From: Actinostola sp. cb2023
Lineage: Eukaryota; Cnidaria; Anthozoa; Actiniaria; Actinostolidae
Length of the DNA stretch: 64,000 nt
Assembly: GCA_033675265.1 (NCBI GenBank)
Contig: JAUJYZ010001239.1
Location: 218,524 to 282,523 of the forward strand
Direction of reading: 5' to 3'
Under the pieces are notes generated by a model. That model made no database searches, was not told the origin of the DNA, and saw only the letters and a program-made list of their open reading frames with translations. A program made the position numbers and the translations under genes. Below are positions 1 to 11,665 of the stretch, in pieces; positions within the stretch are counted from its first letter, which is position 1, and each line of letters opens with the position of its first letter.

Positions 1-105
1 TTTTCAAAAATCGACATTTTATATGAAAACCTTTGGAAATTTACGCTGGTAGCGAAATCTTGCCTCCAACAAAGGTTTTCATACACAATTTCGATTTTTG
101 AAAAT
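1..105. repeat. Hairpin-forming inverted repeat at window edge
   Basis: TTTTCAAAAATCGA at 1-14 is answered by its reverse complement at 91-104, and a second inner pair (ATGAAAACCTTTG / CAAAGGTTTTCAT) brackets a short loop. It looks like a MITE or the end of a longer palindromic element cut by the window edge. Confidence 0.55.
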
Positions 106-1380
106 TCAATTTTTGAAGCGATCCACATTTTTACTAATTTCAACGAGCTCTTTACTTTCCAGCTATGATAATCATTTTGTTTGTCCTATGAGTTTTGAAA
201 TTACATGATAAACCCTCATGCCATTCGTTCGTAGCAGCTCAACGGGAAAAGGACACAATAATTAATCTACAGAAATTAAATTGCCAGTATTAAAAAAACA
301 TTAGACTGACTCCGAAGAATATCCTGCAGTTCAACATTCGTAAGGAAGCAATTTTCAGCCCTTAGATCATCAAAAGCCATCGACAGAAAGAAATCACGAA
401 TACAACTACGAACATCATCTTGCAGCTCGACGGAGAAAGGCGAAAACAAGAGATATAGTTTAGAGCGCAATGCGCACGCGCGCGCACGAATACCGCCGAG
501 TTACCATGACAACCTGTTCAATTTTATAATGAAACCTTCTCCGTTCCAACTTCAACGAGGCAAAAGCCCCCGCTAAAGAGAAGTTAGTTAGTTTTTTTTT
601 CGTAACAGCGAAATGAAAACTAAAGAACACAATGAGATGTGAGTGTACTAATTTGTATTAGACTAAGGCTAGTGATAGTAGAGCTAGATTGCGACCGGTG
701 TAATGACAATCAGGCAGATGTTCTAGCTAAATGATTACAATTGGAATTGCTTAAATAACACTAAGATCTGGAGAATCGTAGTTAGAAACTCGTCGATAGC
801 AACACAACGGGAAAAACGACAACGCAATACTTCACAGGTAAAGTGGTAGGAATTCCCGGCCATGCCGTATAAGTATGTTGCAAAGTTATATTTCACAGAA
901 ATCAATAGAAGCAATAGACTATAAGAATGGTTGAATATGGTTGAAATTATTCCTGTGCACTGAATTAAAGATAATTTTCCATCATCAGAGATCAATTAAA
1001 AGTGCAAGATAGTCGTATTTTGGCTTTAAGTTTTGACTTTCAATGAGAAAAATGTCGCCGATAGGTCGATATTAATGCTAATTTGGACATTCCGTGACCT
1101 TATAGTTTTATTTCCCCAAAATGCTGCATTGCGAGTTAGAGGCTGACACTTTCTCAACTAAACTGAAGAACAACAGTGAAGCTTTCCAACGGCATTATTC
1201 TTATTTGGAAATTTTAGGTACCAGATCCCTCTTTTGTACCTCAAACTTTACCTATTTTTCAACGTTCTGTACATGGTGCTTAGTATACCTATTTTGAACC
1301 AAATTTAAAAAATAATTCCCGAAGTTACAGAAAAATAAATACTTTAGTTGGAAAGACCACGAAACGTTTATTACATGAGC
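106..1380. other. Intergenic, no gene recognised
   Basis: AT-rich sequence with only short ORFs in all frames, no recognisable protein motif and no clear repeat structure. Confidence 0.5.
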
Positions 1381-2063
1381 TTAAGGTGGTTCCAGCATAA
1401 TGAATGACCGGTTTGCCGTATTTTTTAACTCGCTCGCTCCGCGTCAATATTGCTTGGATTTTATTATGCTTAACACAAATACTAATTCAACTATTCTGCT
1501 TTTGGAAGGTTTATTCAAAATTATCATTGTAAGCCGCGTTTGTGAATGCCAGCTGATATTCAAACGACACTATTTTCACTCAAACTGCTGCCAAGCGTTA
1601 TTCCCTTGTACGATTTTTTTTAAACTTCGTAAACGACCTTTTAAGGTCCCTAGTAATGTTCTGACGAGGTAAGAAGGAAATTGATCGAGCCGAAATCACC
1701 AATTCATATTTTTGTTGTCAAAATTTGGACAAATCGGTTGTTACGTGATTTCGGCTCGAACAATTTTTTTCTTACCTCGTCAGAACATTACTAGGGACCT
1801 TAAAAGGCCGTTCACGAAGTTTAAAAAAAATCGTACGAGGGAATAACGCTTGGCAGCAGTTTTAGTGAAAATAGTGTCGTTTGAATATCAGCTGGCATTC
1901 ACAAACGCGGCTTACAATGATAATTTTGAATACACCGTCGAAAGGCAGAATAGTTGAATTAGTATTTGTGTTAAGCACAATAAAATCCAAGCAATATTGA
2001 CGCGGAGCGAGCGAGTTACAAAATACGGCAAACCGGTCATTCATTATGCGGGAACCACCTTAA
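1381..2063. mobile_element. TTAA-bounded long palindrome (piggyBac-like MITE)
   Basis: The two halves are near-perfect inverted copies of about 320 bp around a central loop at about 1710-1740. The ends read TTAAGGTGGTTCC and GGAACCACCTTAA, so TTAA lies at both edges as for a TTAA target duplication. ORFs in each half (60-90 codons) mirror each other and are not taken as genes. The superfamily is inferred only from the TTAA ends. Confidence 0.7.
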
Positions 2064-2071
2064 AGCCGCTA

Positions 2072-2614
2072 CTTGGACGAAAATCGATCGAAATTTAATT
2101 TAGCTGAAACTTCATTGAATAATTCTTCAAGGGTCTAATAATAACTAGTTAAAATCTTTTTTCGATATTCCAGAGGGAAGTACTATATTTTTATGAATCT
2201 TTAGAGCTGTCAGTGACGTCATCTACTCAACCCAACATTCAGCTCCATACATTTCTTTGTATTTTGTGAGTCAAAATATCTCAATGTTTTGTTCAGATAA
2301 CAACTCTGCATTGAAGACAACTGGTCAGACAATCAATCCTAAACACAAATAATGTAAGAAAACTCCTTCATCCAAACTTTTAGCTTCATAGAAATAAAAT
2401 AATTCAAGAAACTAAACACAAAGAAATGTATGGAGCGAAGCTGTGTTGATTAGGGTTGAGTAGATGACCTCACTGACACTTCTAAAGATTCATAAAAATG
2501 TAATACTTCCCATAGCAATTTTGAGAAACCACATAAACCAGTAATTGTATGGCTCTTTGAGATTATTTCAGTGAAGTTTCAGCTAAATTAAATTTCGATC
2601 GATTTTCGTCCAAG
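2072..2614. mobile_element. Palindromic MITE, family A copy 1
   Basis: Terminal inverted repeats begin CTTGGACGAAAATCG and run through an AAATTTAATTTAGCTGAAACT-like arm. The inner arms include the CAGTGACGTCA region and CTCCATACATTTCTTTG. Related copies lie at 27966-28491 and 29508-30040, which proves dispersal. Non-coding. Confidence 0.75.
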
Positions 2615-3017
2615 ACTTGTTGTAGAGCAAACGGTAAACACACACTGGCTCTTCAAATTTGCCTCATAATTTCGCTGAAAAATGGTAGTTGTCAAACTGG
2701 TTTTTAAAAACTGCAAATTTCTCCTAAAATAAAATTATGTGGAACTTTTTAGTATTTTCCCCTAAAATAGATCATTGAAAGGAATGATATGGTGAAAGAA
2801 AATAAAATTCGATTATTTTGAATTGACCGTCAATTCTCGATTCTTACAGGCATTCGCTCTTTTAAACACTTAAAAGTGTTTTATAAAGTCAGTTTCCAAA
2901 AACGGTTGTAAAATATCAGTTTGACGCTGTTGAGTTAACTAGTATTCAGTTTAAAGAGGTTTCGGAACTATTGCCTCTTCTGCATTGTTCAGCATTTACA
3001 TGGTCTTACATGATTGA
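2615..3017. other. Intergenic, nothing recognised
   Basis: No gene, no repeat structure that I can define. Confidence 0.4.
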
Positions 3018-3059
3018 AGATGATAATAATAATAATAATAATAAATAATAATAATAATA

Positions 3060-3108
<49 letters not shown>

Positions 3109-3131
3109 TAATAATAATAATAATAATAATA
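3018..3131. repeat. (AAT)n microsatellite
   Basis: Almost uninterrupted AAT trinucleotide run. The tyrosine-rich ORF on the minus strand here is a translation artefact. Confidence 0.95.
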
Positions 3132-3207
3132 AATTATATTTATATTGCGCAAGCTCGATGTGAATATGTATGCATGCGTATACGATGTGTTGTCTAGGTT
3201 TATGGTA

Positions 3208-3352
3208 TAGAGTGCAAACCATATGTCCGTGAAACAGTACTAACTAATTAGTACTAAATAGTACTGATGAAACAATAGTAAACAATAGAGATAACACTAT
3301 TTAGTACTATTTAGTAATAGTACTATTTCACGGACATATGGTTTGCACTCTA
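3208..3352. mobile_element. Short hairpin MITE, family B copy 1
   Basis: Ends TAGAGTGCAAACCATATG and its inverse at 3335-3352, with TAGTACTA-rich arms. A diverged relative with the same end (TAGAGTGCAA) and the same TAGTACTA core is at 46176-46320. Confidence 0.75.
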
Positions 3353-3727
3353 CTACGGGCACGAGTGTTTTTAGTAGAATATATCTCTCGGTAAAATTCA
3401 TACGAAACTTCATCCGGAACCCTAGTGGTGTATTGTCCGTCCACTAGTGAGGATATCGATGACGTCGGGCTCAGTACTTTTAGGTAAAACATATATTTTC
3501 TGTTTTTTTTGTCTATATAATAAAAATAAAATTACACGGTGGCTTGAAGAAATCAATTTTATAAAATAAAATCCATATCTTCGCGCCGCCTTGTAATACC
3601 TCTATTTCTACACTGGTACTCAAAAACAATATTTGTGCCAATTCAATTTAAAAACTATTTCACCGACAAAAAAGTGCACGATCTCATATATTACATTTAT
3701 AACTGTTTTCAGAATCGTTGTCCTATA

Positions 3728-4869
3728 GACCGAATGCAATAATGGCGGAATAATTTGCATAAACTGAGAAAAAATACGGATTTAATAAATATAATATCCT
3801 TTTACAAAAGACCATACATAATCTAGTAATACATCAAAAGCCCATCAATTTAGATAAAACCATCGTAAAGTTATAACCATTTGAATTTTAGCAATTGCAT
3901 GGAAACGAGGCTAGTCAGTCTAAAACTCAATTTCTCATACAAATCTTTGTGAATTCAATGGCCCAATTCGCGGTTAATGACGTATTTCTGGGTACCCTGT
4001 GGATTAATACGGAGGCGAGGCAATTTCGGGCAACTTCGATTAATTTCGCCACAAAATGGCTCCTGTGACAAGTCGTACATGACGGTATTAAATTGGAAAA
4101 GAGAAAGATTAGAGGAGCTGGGACATTTTTGGAGGAGATTGAAGAAGTAGATAGTCGACGTTTTGTGACAAAGGAGTATTTTTCAACTAAGAACGGTTTT
4201 ACGTGGATTTCTTCTTCTACCGCACGGTGTTCAAACTAGTGACTCGGGCAAAAATCGTACGAAGAAATAAAGTGCTGGTTTATCTTGCTTTCAACACTTA
4301 CTTTTCACCTGGAAAGAATCGACAAGGACACCGAGTCGTCATCGATGTTGTAAAAGAAAAGCATATGACGGAAAGTGGGTGTTTAACCTCTCTTTTCTTT
4401 CTTGTTCTTGGGAAAGAATCTGTTGACTCGGGTGCATTCGCTTTCTTTATAGCTTGAAATTTTAAACTTTTTCACACAAGCCACCTTTTTTCTTTCGCTG
4501 TTAGGGCAACCAAAGCCGGCAAATGAATGCCCGAGTCATGTCAAACGAGTAACAACAAAATCTACGGTATTTTTCTATCTTTTTACGATCGTTCAGTATA
4601 GAAAAATATCATACTGCGAATATTTTGTAAACAAGCCGCTTGAAGTTGCCCGAAATTGCCTCGCTTCCGTGTTAATCCACATGGTACCCAGAAATACGTC
4701 ATTAACCGCGAAATGGGCCATTCGCTATAACTTTTTACATTTTTGTAGAATCGCTCTAAAATCTTGTGGGTTTCTTTTGGTTATTATACTATTTGAAACG
4801 ATGGCTGTATCATATCGCTAACTACACAATAAATTAGATTTACTGATTCCGTCATTATTGCATTCGGTC
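3728..4869. mobile_element. DNA element with terminal inverted repeats, outer of a nested pair
   Basis: GACCGAATGCAATAATGG at the left end is matched in inverse at the right end (CATTATTGCATTCGGTC). The subterminal sequence is a degenerate palindrome. A second inverted-repeat element (3957-4722) sits inside it. Confidence 0.65.
3957..4722. mobile_element. Inner non-autonomous DNA element
   Basis: About 90-bp inverted repeats: left AATGGCCCAATTCGCGG, right inverse at about 4640-4722, sharing GACGTATTTCTGGGTACC. An 84-codon ORF (4203-4457, +) lies between the repeats; it resembles nothing I know and is not called. Confidence 0.75.
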
Positions 4870-5096
4870 ATGTGAATTAAGAGTAAATAGTAAAAAGGAA
4901 TAATTAATTAGCACCATGATTAGCAGGCACTTTTAAGTCTTTTTTTCATAACTTTCTTAGGAATGTTATTTCAACTCGGTCAAAGGAATTATATAACACA
5001 GTGAATATATTCCATTCCTTATTTTGAATTTTTCTTTGTTTTTAGAAGAAAAAAACCGCTTATCTATCTATTGCTACTTCTCATTTTGTTGTTTCC

Positions 5097-5511
5097 ATGG
5101 ATACCAGTCCAAGCTCAAAAGTGACGTCATTGCTGCTTGTAATTTTGATGTTTCCATGGATACCTATCCAAGCTCAAAAGTGTCAGGTCACCTATTCCCA
5201 ACCCAATGTCAAGATCCAAGGTCACGTTATCAAAAGCTTATCAACACCAACAAGCAGTCATTGTGTGGATGAATGCAAAGGGCACCAACATTGCCACAGC
5301 ATCAACTTTGACCAGGCAAAAGAGCTTTGTGAGCTGAACAACGCTAATCACTTGACCAACCCAGAAAGTATGGTGTACTCACGTGGTTCTCAGTACTTGA
5401 ACTACTTTAAACGCCCTGCAGGCAAGTGTAGCAACAAGCTTTGCAGTAAAACAAAGGAAAGACTGTGTGAAATGGACAAAGATGGACTAAACTACAAGTG
5501 TGTTAGTAAAG
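5097..5511 (+). CDS. PAN/Apple gene, exon 1
   Basis: Signal peptide and PAN module. The donor is AAAG|GTAATC and the exon ends in phase 1. A 59-bp tandem duplication (about 5070-5184) covers the signal-peptide segment. Confidence 0.75.
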
Positions 5512-6249
5512 GTAATCACGTGATAGAGTCGTTTTCGTATGAGTGGGAAACCTACGGTACGGAATCGAAGACATCTATTCAACCAATCACAGCGCGCGAA
5601 ATCATTGCTCAACCAATCAGAATGCTCGTACTACGGCACATTCATCGCATTCGCATCGCACGGCACGAACCGTACCGTACCGTAACTAACTTTCCACTCA
5701 TACGGAAAATACTTTATTGAAGAATGAATCTCATCGTTCTAAAGTTGAATATTAAATGGTAAAATTGAGACAAGTTTAATATATAGGCCACTGTCTTTTT
5801 TTAAAGTGTGGAAGAAAGCCAATAGTGCACCAGTATGCGTGGGCACCAAAAACGACGCGTTTGGTAAGTTCACTGCTCCTTTGACCGGCAAAGTCCGGAC
5901 CATAAAACTAATCCACCTCTCTGGAGGAGTGGCTTATAGCCAAGGTGCCAAATATGAGGGAAACTGGGGCGACAAAGCAAGGAAAAAGTTTGAGATCCAT
6001 GTTACATATGCCAATAACAGCAGGCTTGCCCCTCCAGCCAGTTATCCATATGAATACACGCTACCAGGACAGGACTTCATGGACAAACAGCTCATTTTCC
6101 CTAATTTCACTCGACCTCTTCTTCAAGTACAAGCACGTCAGTTGTTCAAGATTTGGTACCAAGAAGATCTGAGGAATATCTCCGAAGATGATAATAGTGG
6201 AACCGTATGTGCCGATGTTTATATGCTATATGTTGAACAGTTAGAGTAA
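5097..6249 (+). CDS. Secreted PAN/Apple-domain protein, resembling coral skeletal organic matrix protein 5
   Basis: Two exons, 5097-5511 and 5807-6249, joined by a phase-1 GT-AG intron, give 285 residues. Residues 1-26 form a signal peptide (hydrophobic run LLLVILMFPWIPI, likely cut after QA). A PAN/Apple-like module follows, with cysteines at 29, 56, 60, 66 and 78, then a cysteine-rich, EGF-like stretch around the exon junction. The C-terminal ~140 residues hold FGKFTAP near the start and IWYQEDL...DDNSG..CADVY near the end; from memory this tail is shared with cnidarian proteins annotated as uncharacterized skeletal organic matrix protein 5. The product is probably extracellular; a biomineral role is inference only. 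The start is the first in-frame ATG after a stop at 5043; a splice acceptor at 5045 could add an upstream exon. The intron carries a MITE. Confidence 0.75.
5526..5712. mobile_element. MITE family C copy 1, inside intron 1
   Basis: Begins GAGTCGTTTTCGTATGAGTG; the right end is its diverged inverse. Internal sequence is rich in CGTACCGTA. The better preserved copy is at 31862-32078. Confidence 0.75.
5807..6249 (+). CDS. PAN/Apple gene, exon 2 (C-terminal domain)
   Basis: The acceptor is CTTTTTTTAAAG|TGTGG. It continues the frame of exon 1 and ends at TAA 6247-6249. Confidence 0.75.
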
Positions 6250-6361
6250 TCAATGATGCAAATGGCGGAGATGATTTTTTTTAAATCAGATTTACAACAC
6301 GGTTATGATTTATTTTGTGTTCTCCTCATGAATTATTCATGAGTTGAATAATGAGACCTTT

Positions 6362-6435
6362 GGGCTCATATAGATAGATAGATAGATGCCTTTATTTACA
6401 CAGGGTAGCTCAATCAGTATTTACAAAGCTGTAAA
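6362..6435 (-). repeat. Probable retroposon 3' tail
   Basis: (GATA)n followed by GCCTTTATTTACACAGGG. Read on the minus strand this is CCCTGTGTAAATAAAGGC plus a short microsatellite, the form of a non-LTR retroposon tail. A similar tail is at 63885-63960. Confidence 0.4.
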
Positions 6436-7360
6436 AAACTGTTATCAATAGAGGCCCTAAAATTGTTCAACAATTGTTCATTGTTCTTATTGTTCTTGAT
6501 ATGTGTTTTCAAATGCGCATGCGTTATATTTCGTCCAATCAGCATCGAGCCTCAAATGGCTGCGACCAGAGCCTTCTCGGGAGAGGACCGAAACCGAGGA
6601 GCTCCGGGAACGAGAATGTAAATAACCTCTGCATATCATTAAAATTGGCGCATGCGCACAACCGTGATACTGCCCCATTAAATATATTTTAAAACTTGTT
6701 TGAATGTATAGTAATAGAAAACATTACATGTATAAATAATGAAAATGGCAATCGATTCACAAATGCAATAATGCAAGGAATTCAAGTCCAAATTCATAGA
6801 TATAAATATCATACTGTATATTCACCATATGTAATCTTGACTGATTATCCGTTCGTCAGTCTCTCCGGCAGACTCATTGCTTTCAACTACATTGTAACTT
6901 TTGCCGTTCTGTATCGGATCAGTTATAGAGCCTCCATGCCAGGTTTATTTGTAATGCTTCAGTTTAACTTCAAGTCCGTATAACTGATAAAGGCTTTCAA
7001 GGCTTCCATGTGTCTCTGTTTCAGTTCGCGAATATCGGCATGTTGAACTTAACACGACGAGTAAAAAGTGCAATATTTCGCTCGTGAAACTCCATATGAA
7101 ACGCCGATGCCTTACTCGCTTTGTCTAAAATACAAAATGGCGTCTCGATAGCATGTCACCCGGATATTGCACAACTTTGCGATTTTCTGACATCAAGTTG
7201 AAAAAAAAATACTCGCTGTATTTTATAACTCGTGCCCGGCCTAAGACCTTGGCACGAGTAAATATAGGTTGCATTTCCGGTTAGGCGACTTCCGGTTTTG
7301 TTTATTACCAGCCCATAAAATAGCATTGCCCCACTCAGAGCTGTTGCCGGGAAACAGTCA
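6436..7360. other. Intergenic; small hairpin only
   Basis: No gene recognised. A GTGCAATATTTCG / CGGATATTGCAC hairpin lies at about 7067-7171. ORFs up to 95 codons show no motif. Confidence 0.4.
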
Positions 7361-8118
7361 AATTAGCTACTTTAGAAACGAGTAAAGGACTGGGAACGAG
7401 CATATCAGAATTAGTAAGTTTACAAAGTTTTTATAGGTTTTTAAGAAATATAAAACATTTTTCCGTTTTATATACTCTGATCTAAACACGCGGGATGTTG
7501 GGAGAACACGAGAGAAGCGTAGGAAACCACGACGCGAAGCGTTATAAAATAACTACAATGATTTCTTTTTGAAAAAAAACGTTTATTTACGCGAGATTCT
7601 ACTGATCAAATTTGCAATTCTCCTGAAAACCATCAGAAATCGCCCATCGTCCAATCAAATCTCACGAAAGAAATCAAATTGGCAAGCGACTCGACAACTT
7701 TTTTCTGTGCCGTTTTTTGACAGGAAAAACGTTTTGATCAAATCCACTGCATCGCTTCAAGGTCGTTCAAGGTCATGACGTAGCGTGTTTATATACTCTC
7801 ATCTAAAACGGTGTTTTGACCAATGAGAGCGCGCGTTATATCTAAATTATTTTATAAAGTTAGATATTGAACGAGTAACAGCTTTCCAAACATCTCAAAG
7901 TTTACAAATCGAAATGTATAGTTTATAGGGCACAAGCGTCACCTGTAACTACATTTATACATTTCTTTGCAGTTTTTGAATGTCTGCAGTTCATTTGCTA
8001 CTTGTCCAAACCCTATCATGAAAACTTACTAATTCTGACATGCTCTTTCTTGTGATGGGGTTCATTAATTCTAAAAACTCGTTCCCAGTCCTTTACTCGT
8101 TTCCAAAGTGGACTAATT
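7361..8118. mobile_element. Palindromic DNA element
   Basis: The left arm (AATTAG...AAACGAGTAAAGGACTGGGA) recurs inverted at 8085-8118. Inner direct repeats (TATATACTCT.ATCTAAA) at about 7470 and 7790 suggest a second insertion inside. Its TIR resembles that of the element at 12303-12698 (GGACTGGGA). Confidence 0.65.
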
Positions 8119-8221
8119 TGATGACTCTCACTCCTCACTTAATACACTCTCGTCCTATGAGAGGCGAGAAAAATTGACTTTCACACTTGGACTTGATCGA
8201 TAGATAGCATATAATATTTAG

Positions 8222-8335
8222 TAAATAAACCCCTTCTGGCGACTGGTATATCGGCTAGCTGATGATGTCCGCGGATGAGAGATGGTCCGAAAAATATTGT
8301 GAACAGTTGGCCGAGAAGCGAATTGAAGCTTCTTT
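8222..8335. mobile_element. Half copy of hairpin MITE family D
   Basis: TAAATAAACCCCTTCTGGCG...GATGTCCGCGG matches one arm of the complete element at 9470-9639. Confidence 0.6.
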
Positions 8336-8574
8336 GGAGAAAAATATTATCTGAATTGTAATGAAAGATACTTATTTTTCCTAGTATCTTTAATTTCATT
8401 GCAGATTTAAAAATATTAGGCCTATAATCTAGACATTTTCACCGCTATATAGTTAAAAACACAACCGAAGCCTATCTTGCTTTAATCGCAACGATGTTTC
8501 GGCCCGTTATGAAATATGCAGACGTTTTTGGTTGGAGGATGGGGGATGGGAAAATTGTCTCCACTAATCACGCG

Positions 8575-8835
8575 GTTTAGGATTTTTCTCTTGTGTTATA
8601 AAAGTACTGTTCTATTGAATTTTTAGAGGCAATTTCTCTTGCATGCTTCGTTTCCTTGTCCTTTTGAAACTGAAGTGAAATCATATTGGAATACGTTTGT
8701 GAAAGGTAAGTGTTCGGCGCGGAATGTTGAAAAGCATATTTGATCGTAAAGATATAAGTGCTGTTTCGGACCAATCAGAGAGCCGTTCTCACGGAAATTT
8801 GCATATCCTCAGTTTTCTTTCGTAACGTGATAAGA
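8575..8835. repeat. Dispersed repeat family E, copy 1
   Basis: Shares long stretches (CTCTTGCATGCTTCGTTTCC, CCAATCAGAGAGCCGTTCTC, GCATATCCTC) with the reverse complement of 44440-44640. Confidence 0.7.
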
Positions 8836-9469
8836 AAGCCGCATATGATTGGATGTGATCCAAAACTATGACAGCTAATTGACAGGCAGTATGCTGGTAG
8901 AATTATGCTAATGAGAAACCAAATACAGTAACGTTTCGGCCCAAAAATGATAGAAGAACAAATTGCCCAAACTAGTAATAAACTATAGCTGTCCATTTAG
9001 AAAAATGGGAGAAAATAACTTGTCTCTTAATTTTAAATATTGCAGGAATTTCGCGTGCCATATCATAACCAGTTTTTGATCATGTTCATGTATTGATTTA
9101 TTTGTATTTATTGTCAGTTGTAGTTTTAATGAAATATATATATAGTAGTATTGGAATATTGCGTATAATCGTCATGTATTGTGTATATTGTAGTATATTA
9201 TATTGTATTATATGGATGTACGTATTGTAATATAGTATTATCCGCTAAAATGTAAAAATAAAATATGTTATTAAAAAATATATATGGCAGAACAGCAGTC
9301 CCGTTTTGGCGAGTAGCCTGGAAACAAAGGTTTTGGTAGACAATGCAGTCCGGAAAAAAAACACACGAAAAAGTCAACAAAATACGCAATGAATGTGGTT
9401 TTTCCGAGCCGAGTGTTTTATTATACAGAATCTTGAAGTACGTAGAAAAGTTATCGAAGGGTTATAAAA
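8836..9469. other. AT-rich intergenic DNA
   Basis: No gene or defined repeat recognised. Confidence 0.4.
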
Positions 9470-9639
9470 TAAATAAACCCCTTTCTGGCTTACTGGTATA
9501 TTAGCTGATGTCCTTGGCTGAGAGATGGTCCTCAAAATATCACAGTTTTCGCTTCTCGGCCAACTGTTCATTTTTCGGACTATCTCTCAGCCGCGGACAT
9601 TATCAGCTGATATATCAGTCGCCAGAAGGGGTTTATTTA
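9470..9639. mobile_element. Hairpin MITE family D, complete copy
   Basis: Starts TAAATAAACCCCTTTCTGGC and ends GCCAGAAGGGGTTTATTTA; nearly the whole length is self-complementary. Confidence 0.75.
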
Positions 9640-9699
9640 CTAAATAATCTTATGAAATATATTATAAATTGTCTTAGTATAGAGTGAGGGCACAGAAAT

Positions 9700-9800
9700 A
9701 ATAAGTAATGGTCTGGAATAGGGTATATAAATATGAGCTTAGGTCTGCGATAGAGTAAAATCAATTGTTTAGGTCTGGGATAGGGTCAAGGTTTTGAGGT
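9700..9800 (+). repeat. Stray piece of the 99-bp satellite
   Basis: Contains AGGTCTGCGATAGAGT and AGGTCTGGGATAGGGT, the core of the large array at 56944-59908. Confidence 0.6.
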
Positions 9801-9835
9801 GTCCGCGGTACACCCCTACAGAAAACTCCCATAGC

Positions 9836-11665
9836 TACCTTAAGCTACCCTATATCCTGGTAAAATGGTACAGGTAGTTAGCAGTACAGGTAGCCGTATT
9901 TGTACGGGTAGACTATAGATAACCCTATATCCTGGTAAAGGAGTACAGGTAGTTAGCAGTACAGGTAGCCGTATTTGTACGGGTAGACTAGATAACCCTA
10001 TATCCTGGTAAAAGAGTACAGGTAGTTAGCAGTACAGGTAGCAGTATTTGTACGGGTAGACTAGATAACCCTATTAGTAAAAGAGTACAGGTAGTTAGCA
10101 GTACAGGTAGCCGTATTTGGTATCCTGGTAAAAGAGTACAGGTAGTTAGCAGTACAGGTAGCCGTATTTGTACGGGTAGACTAGATAACCCTATATCCTG
10201 GTAAAAGAGTACAGGTAGTTAGTACAGGTAGCCGTATTTGTACGGGTAGACAGTATAACCCTATATCCTGTAAAGAGTACAGGTAGTTAGCAGTAGCAGT
10301 ATTTGTACGGGTAGACTAGATAACCCTATATCCTGGTAAAAGAGTAAGGTAGTACAGTACAGTATTTGTAGGTAGACTAGATAACCCTATATCCTGGTAA
10401 AAGAGTACAGGTAGGTAGCAGTATTTGTAGTATTTGTACGGGTAGACCGTATTTGTACGGGATAACTAGATATATCCTGGTAAAAGAGTACAGGTAGTTA
10501 GCAGGTACAGGTATTTGTACGGGTAGACGTATCCTGGTTACAGGTAGTTAGCGTACAGGTAGTATTTGTACGGGTAGATAGATAACCCTATATCCTGGTA
10601 AAAAGTACAGTAGTTAGTACAGGTAGTTAGCAGTACAGGTAGCAGGTATTTGTACGGGTACGGGCTTAGACTAGATAACCCTATATCCTGGTAAAAGAGT
10701 ACAGGTAGTTAGCAGTACAGGTAGCAGTATTTGTACGGGTAGACTAGATAACCCTATATCCTGGTAAAAGAGTACAGGTAGTACAGGTAGCCGTATTTGT
10801 ACGGGTAGACTAGATAACCCTATATCCTGGCAGTACAGGTAGTAGCCGTAGCCGTATTTGTACGGGTAGACTAGATAACCCTATATCCTGGTAAAAGAGT
10901 ACAGGTAGTTAGCAGTACAGGTAGCCGTATTTGTACGGGTAGACTATAGATAACCCTATATCCTGGTAAAAGAGTACAGGTAGTACAGGTAGCAGTATTT
11001 GTACGGGTAGACTAGATAACCCTATATCCTGGTAAAAGAGTACAGGTAGTTAGCAGTACAGGTAGCAGTATTTGTACGGGTAGACTAGATAACCCTATAT
11101 CCTGGTAAAAGAGTACAGGTAGTTAGCAGTACAGGTAGCAGTATTTGTACGGGTAGACTAGATAACCCAGTACAGGTAGTTAGCAGTACAGGTAGTATTT
11201 GTACGGGTAGACTAGATAACCCTATATCCTGGTAAAAGAGTACAGGTAGTTAGCAGTACAGGTAGCCGTATTTGTACGGGTAGACTAGATAACCCTATAT
11301 CCTGGTAAAAGAGTACAGGTAGTTAGCAGTACAGTAGCCGTATTTGTACGGGTAGCTAGATAACCCTATATCCTGGTAAAAGAGTATTTGTACGGGTAGA
11401 CTAGATAACAGGTATCAGTATTTGTACGGGTAGACTAGATAACCCTATATCCTGGTAAAAGAGTACAGGTAGTAGCAGTACAGGTAGCCGTATTTGTACG
11501 GGTAGACTAGATAACCCTATATCCTGGTAAAAGAGTACAGGTAGTTAGCAGTACAGGTAGCCGTATTTGTACGGGTAGACTAGATAACCCTATATCCTGG
11601 TAAAAGAGTACAGGTAGTTAGCAGTACAGGTAGCAGTATTTGTACGGGTATAGACTAGATAACCC
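9836..11665. repeat. 73-bp tandem satellite
   Basis: Unit built from AACCCTATATCCTGGTAAAA, GAGTACAGGTAGTTAGCAG and GCCGTATTTGTACGGGTAGA. About 25 units, many with internal deletions or recombined segments. Confidence 0.95.
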
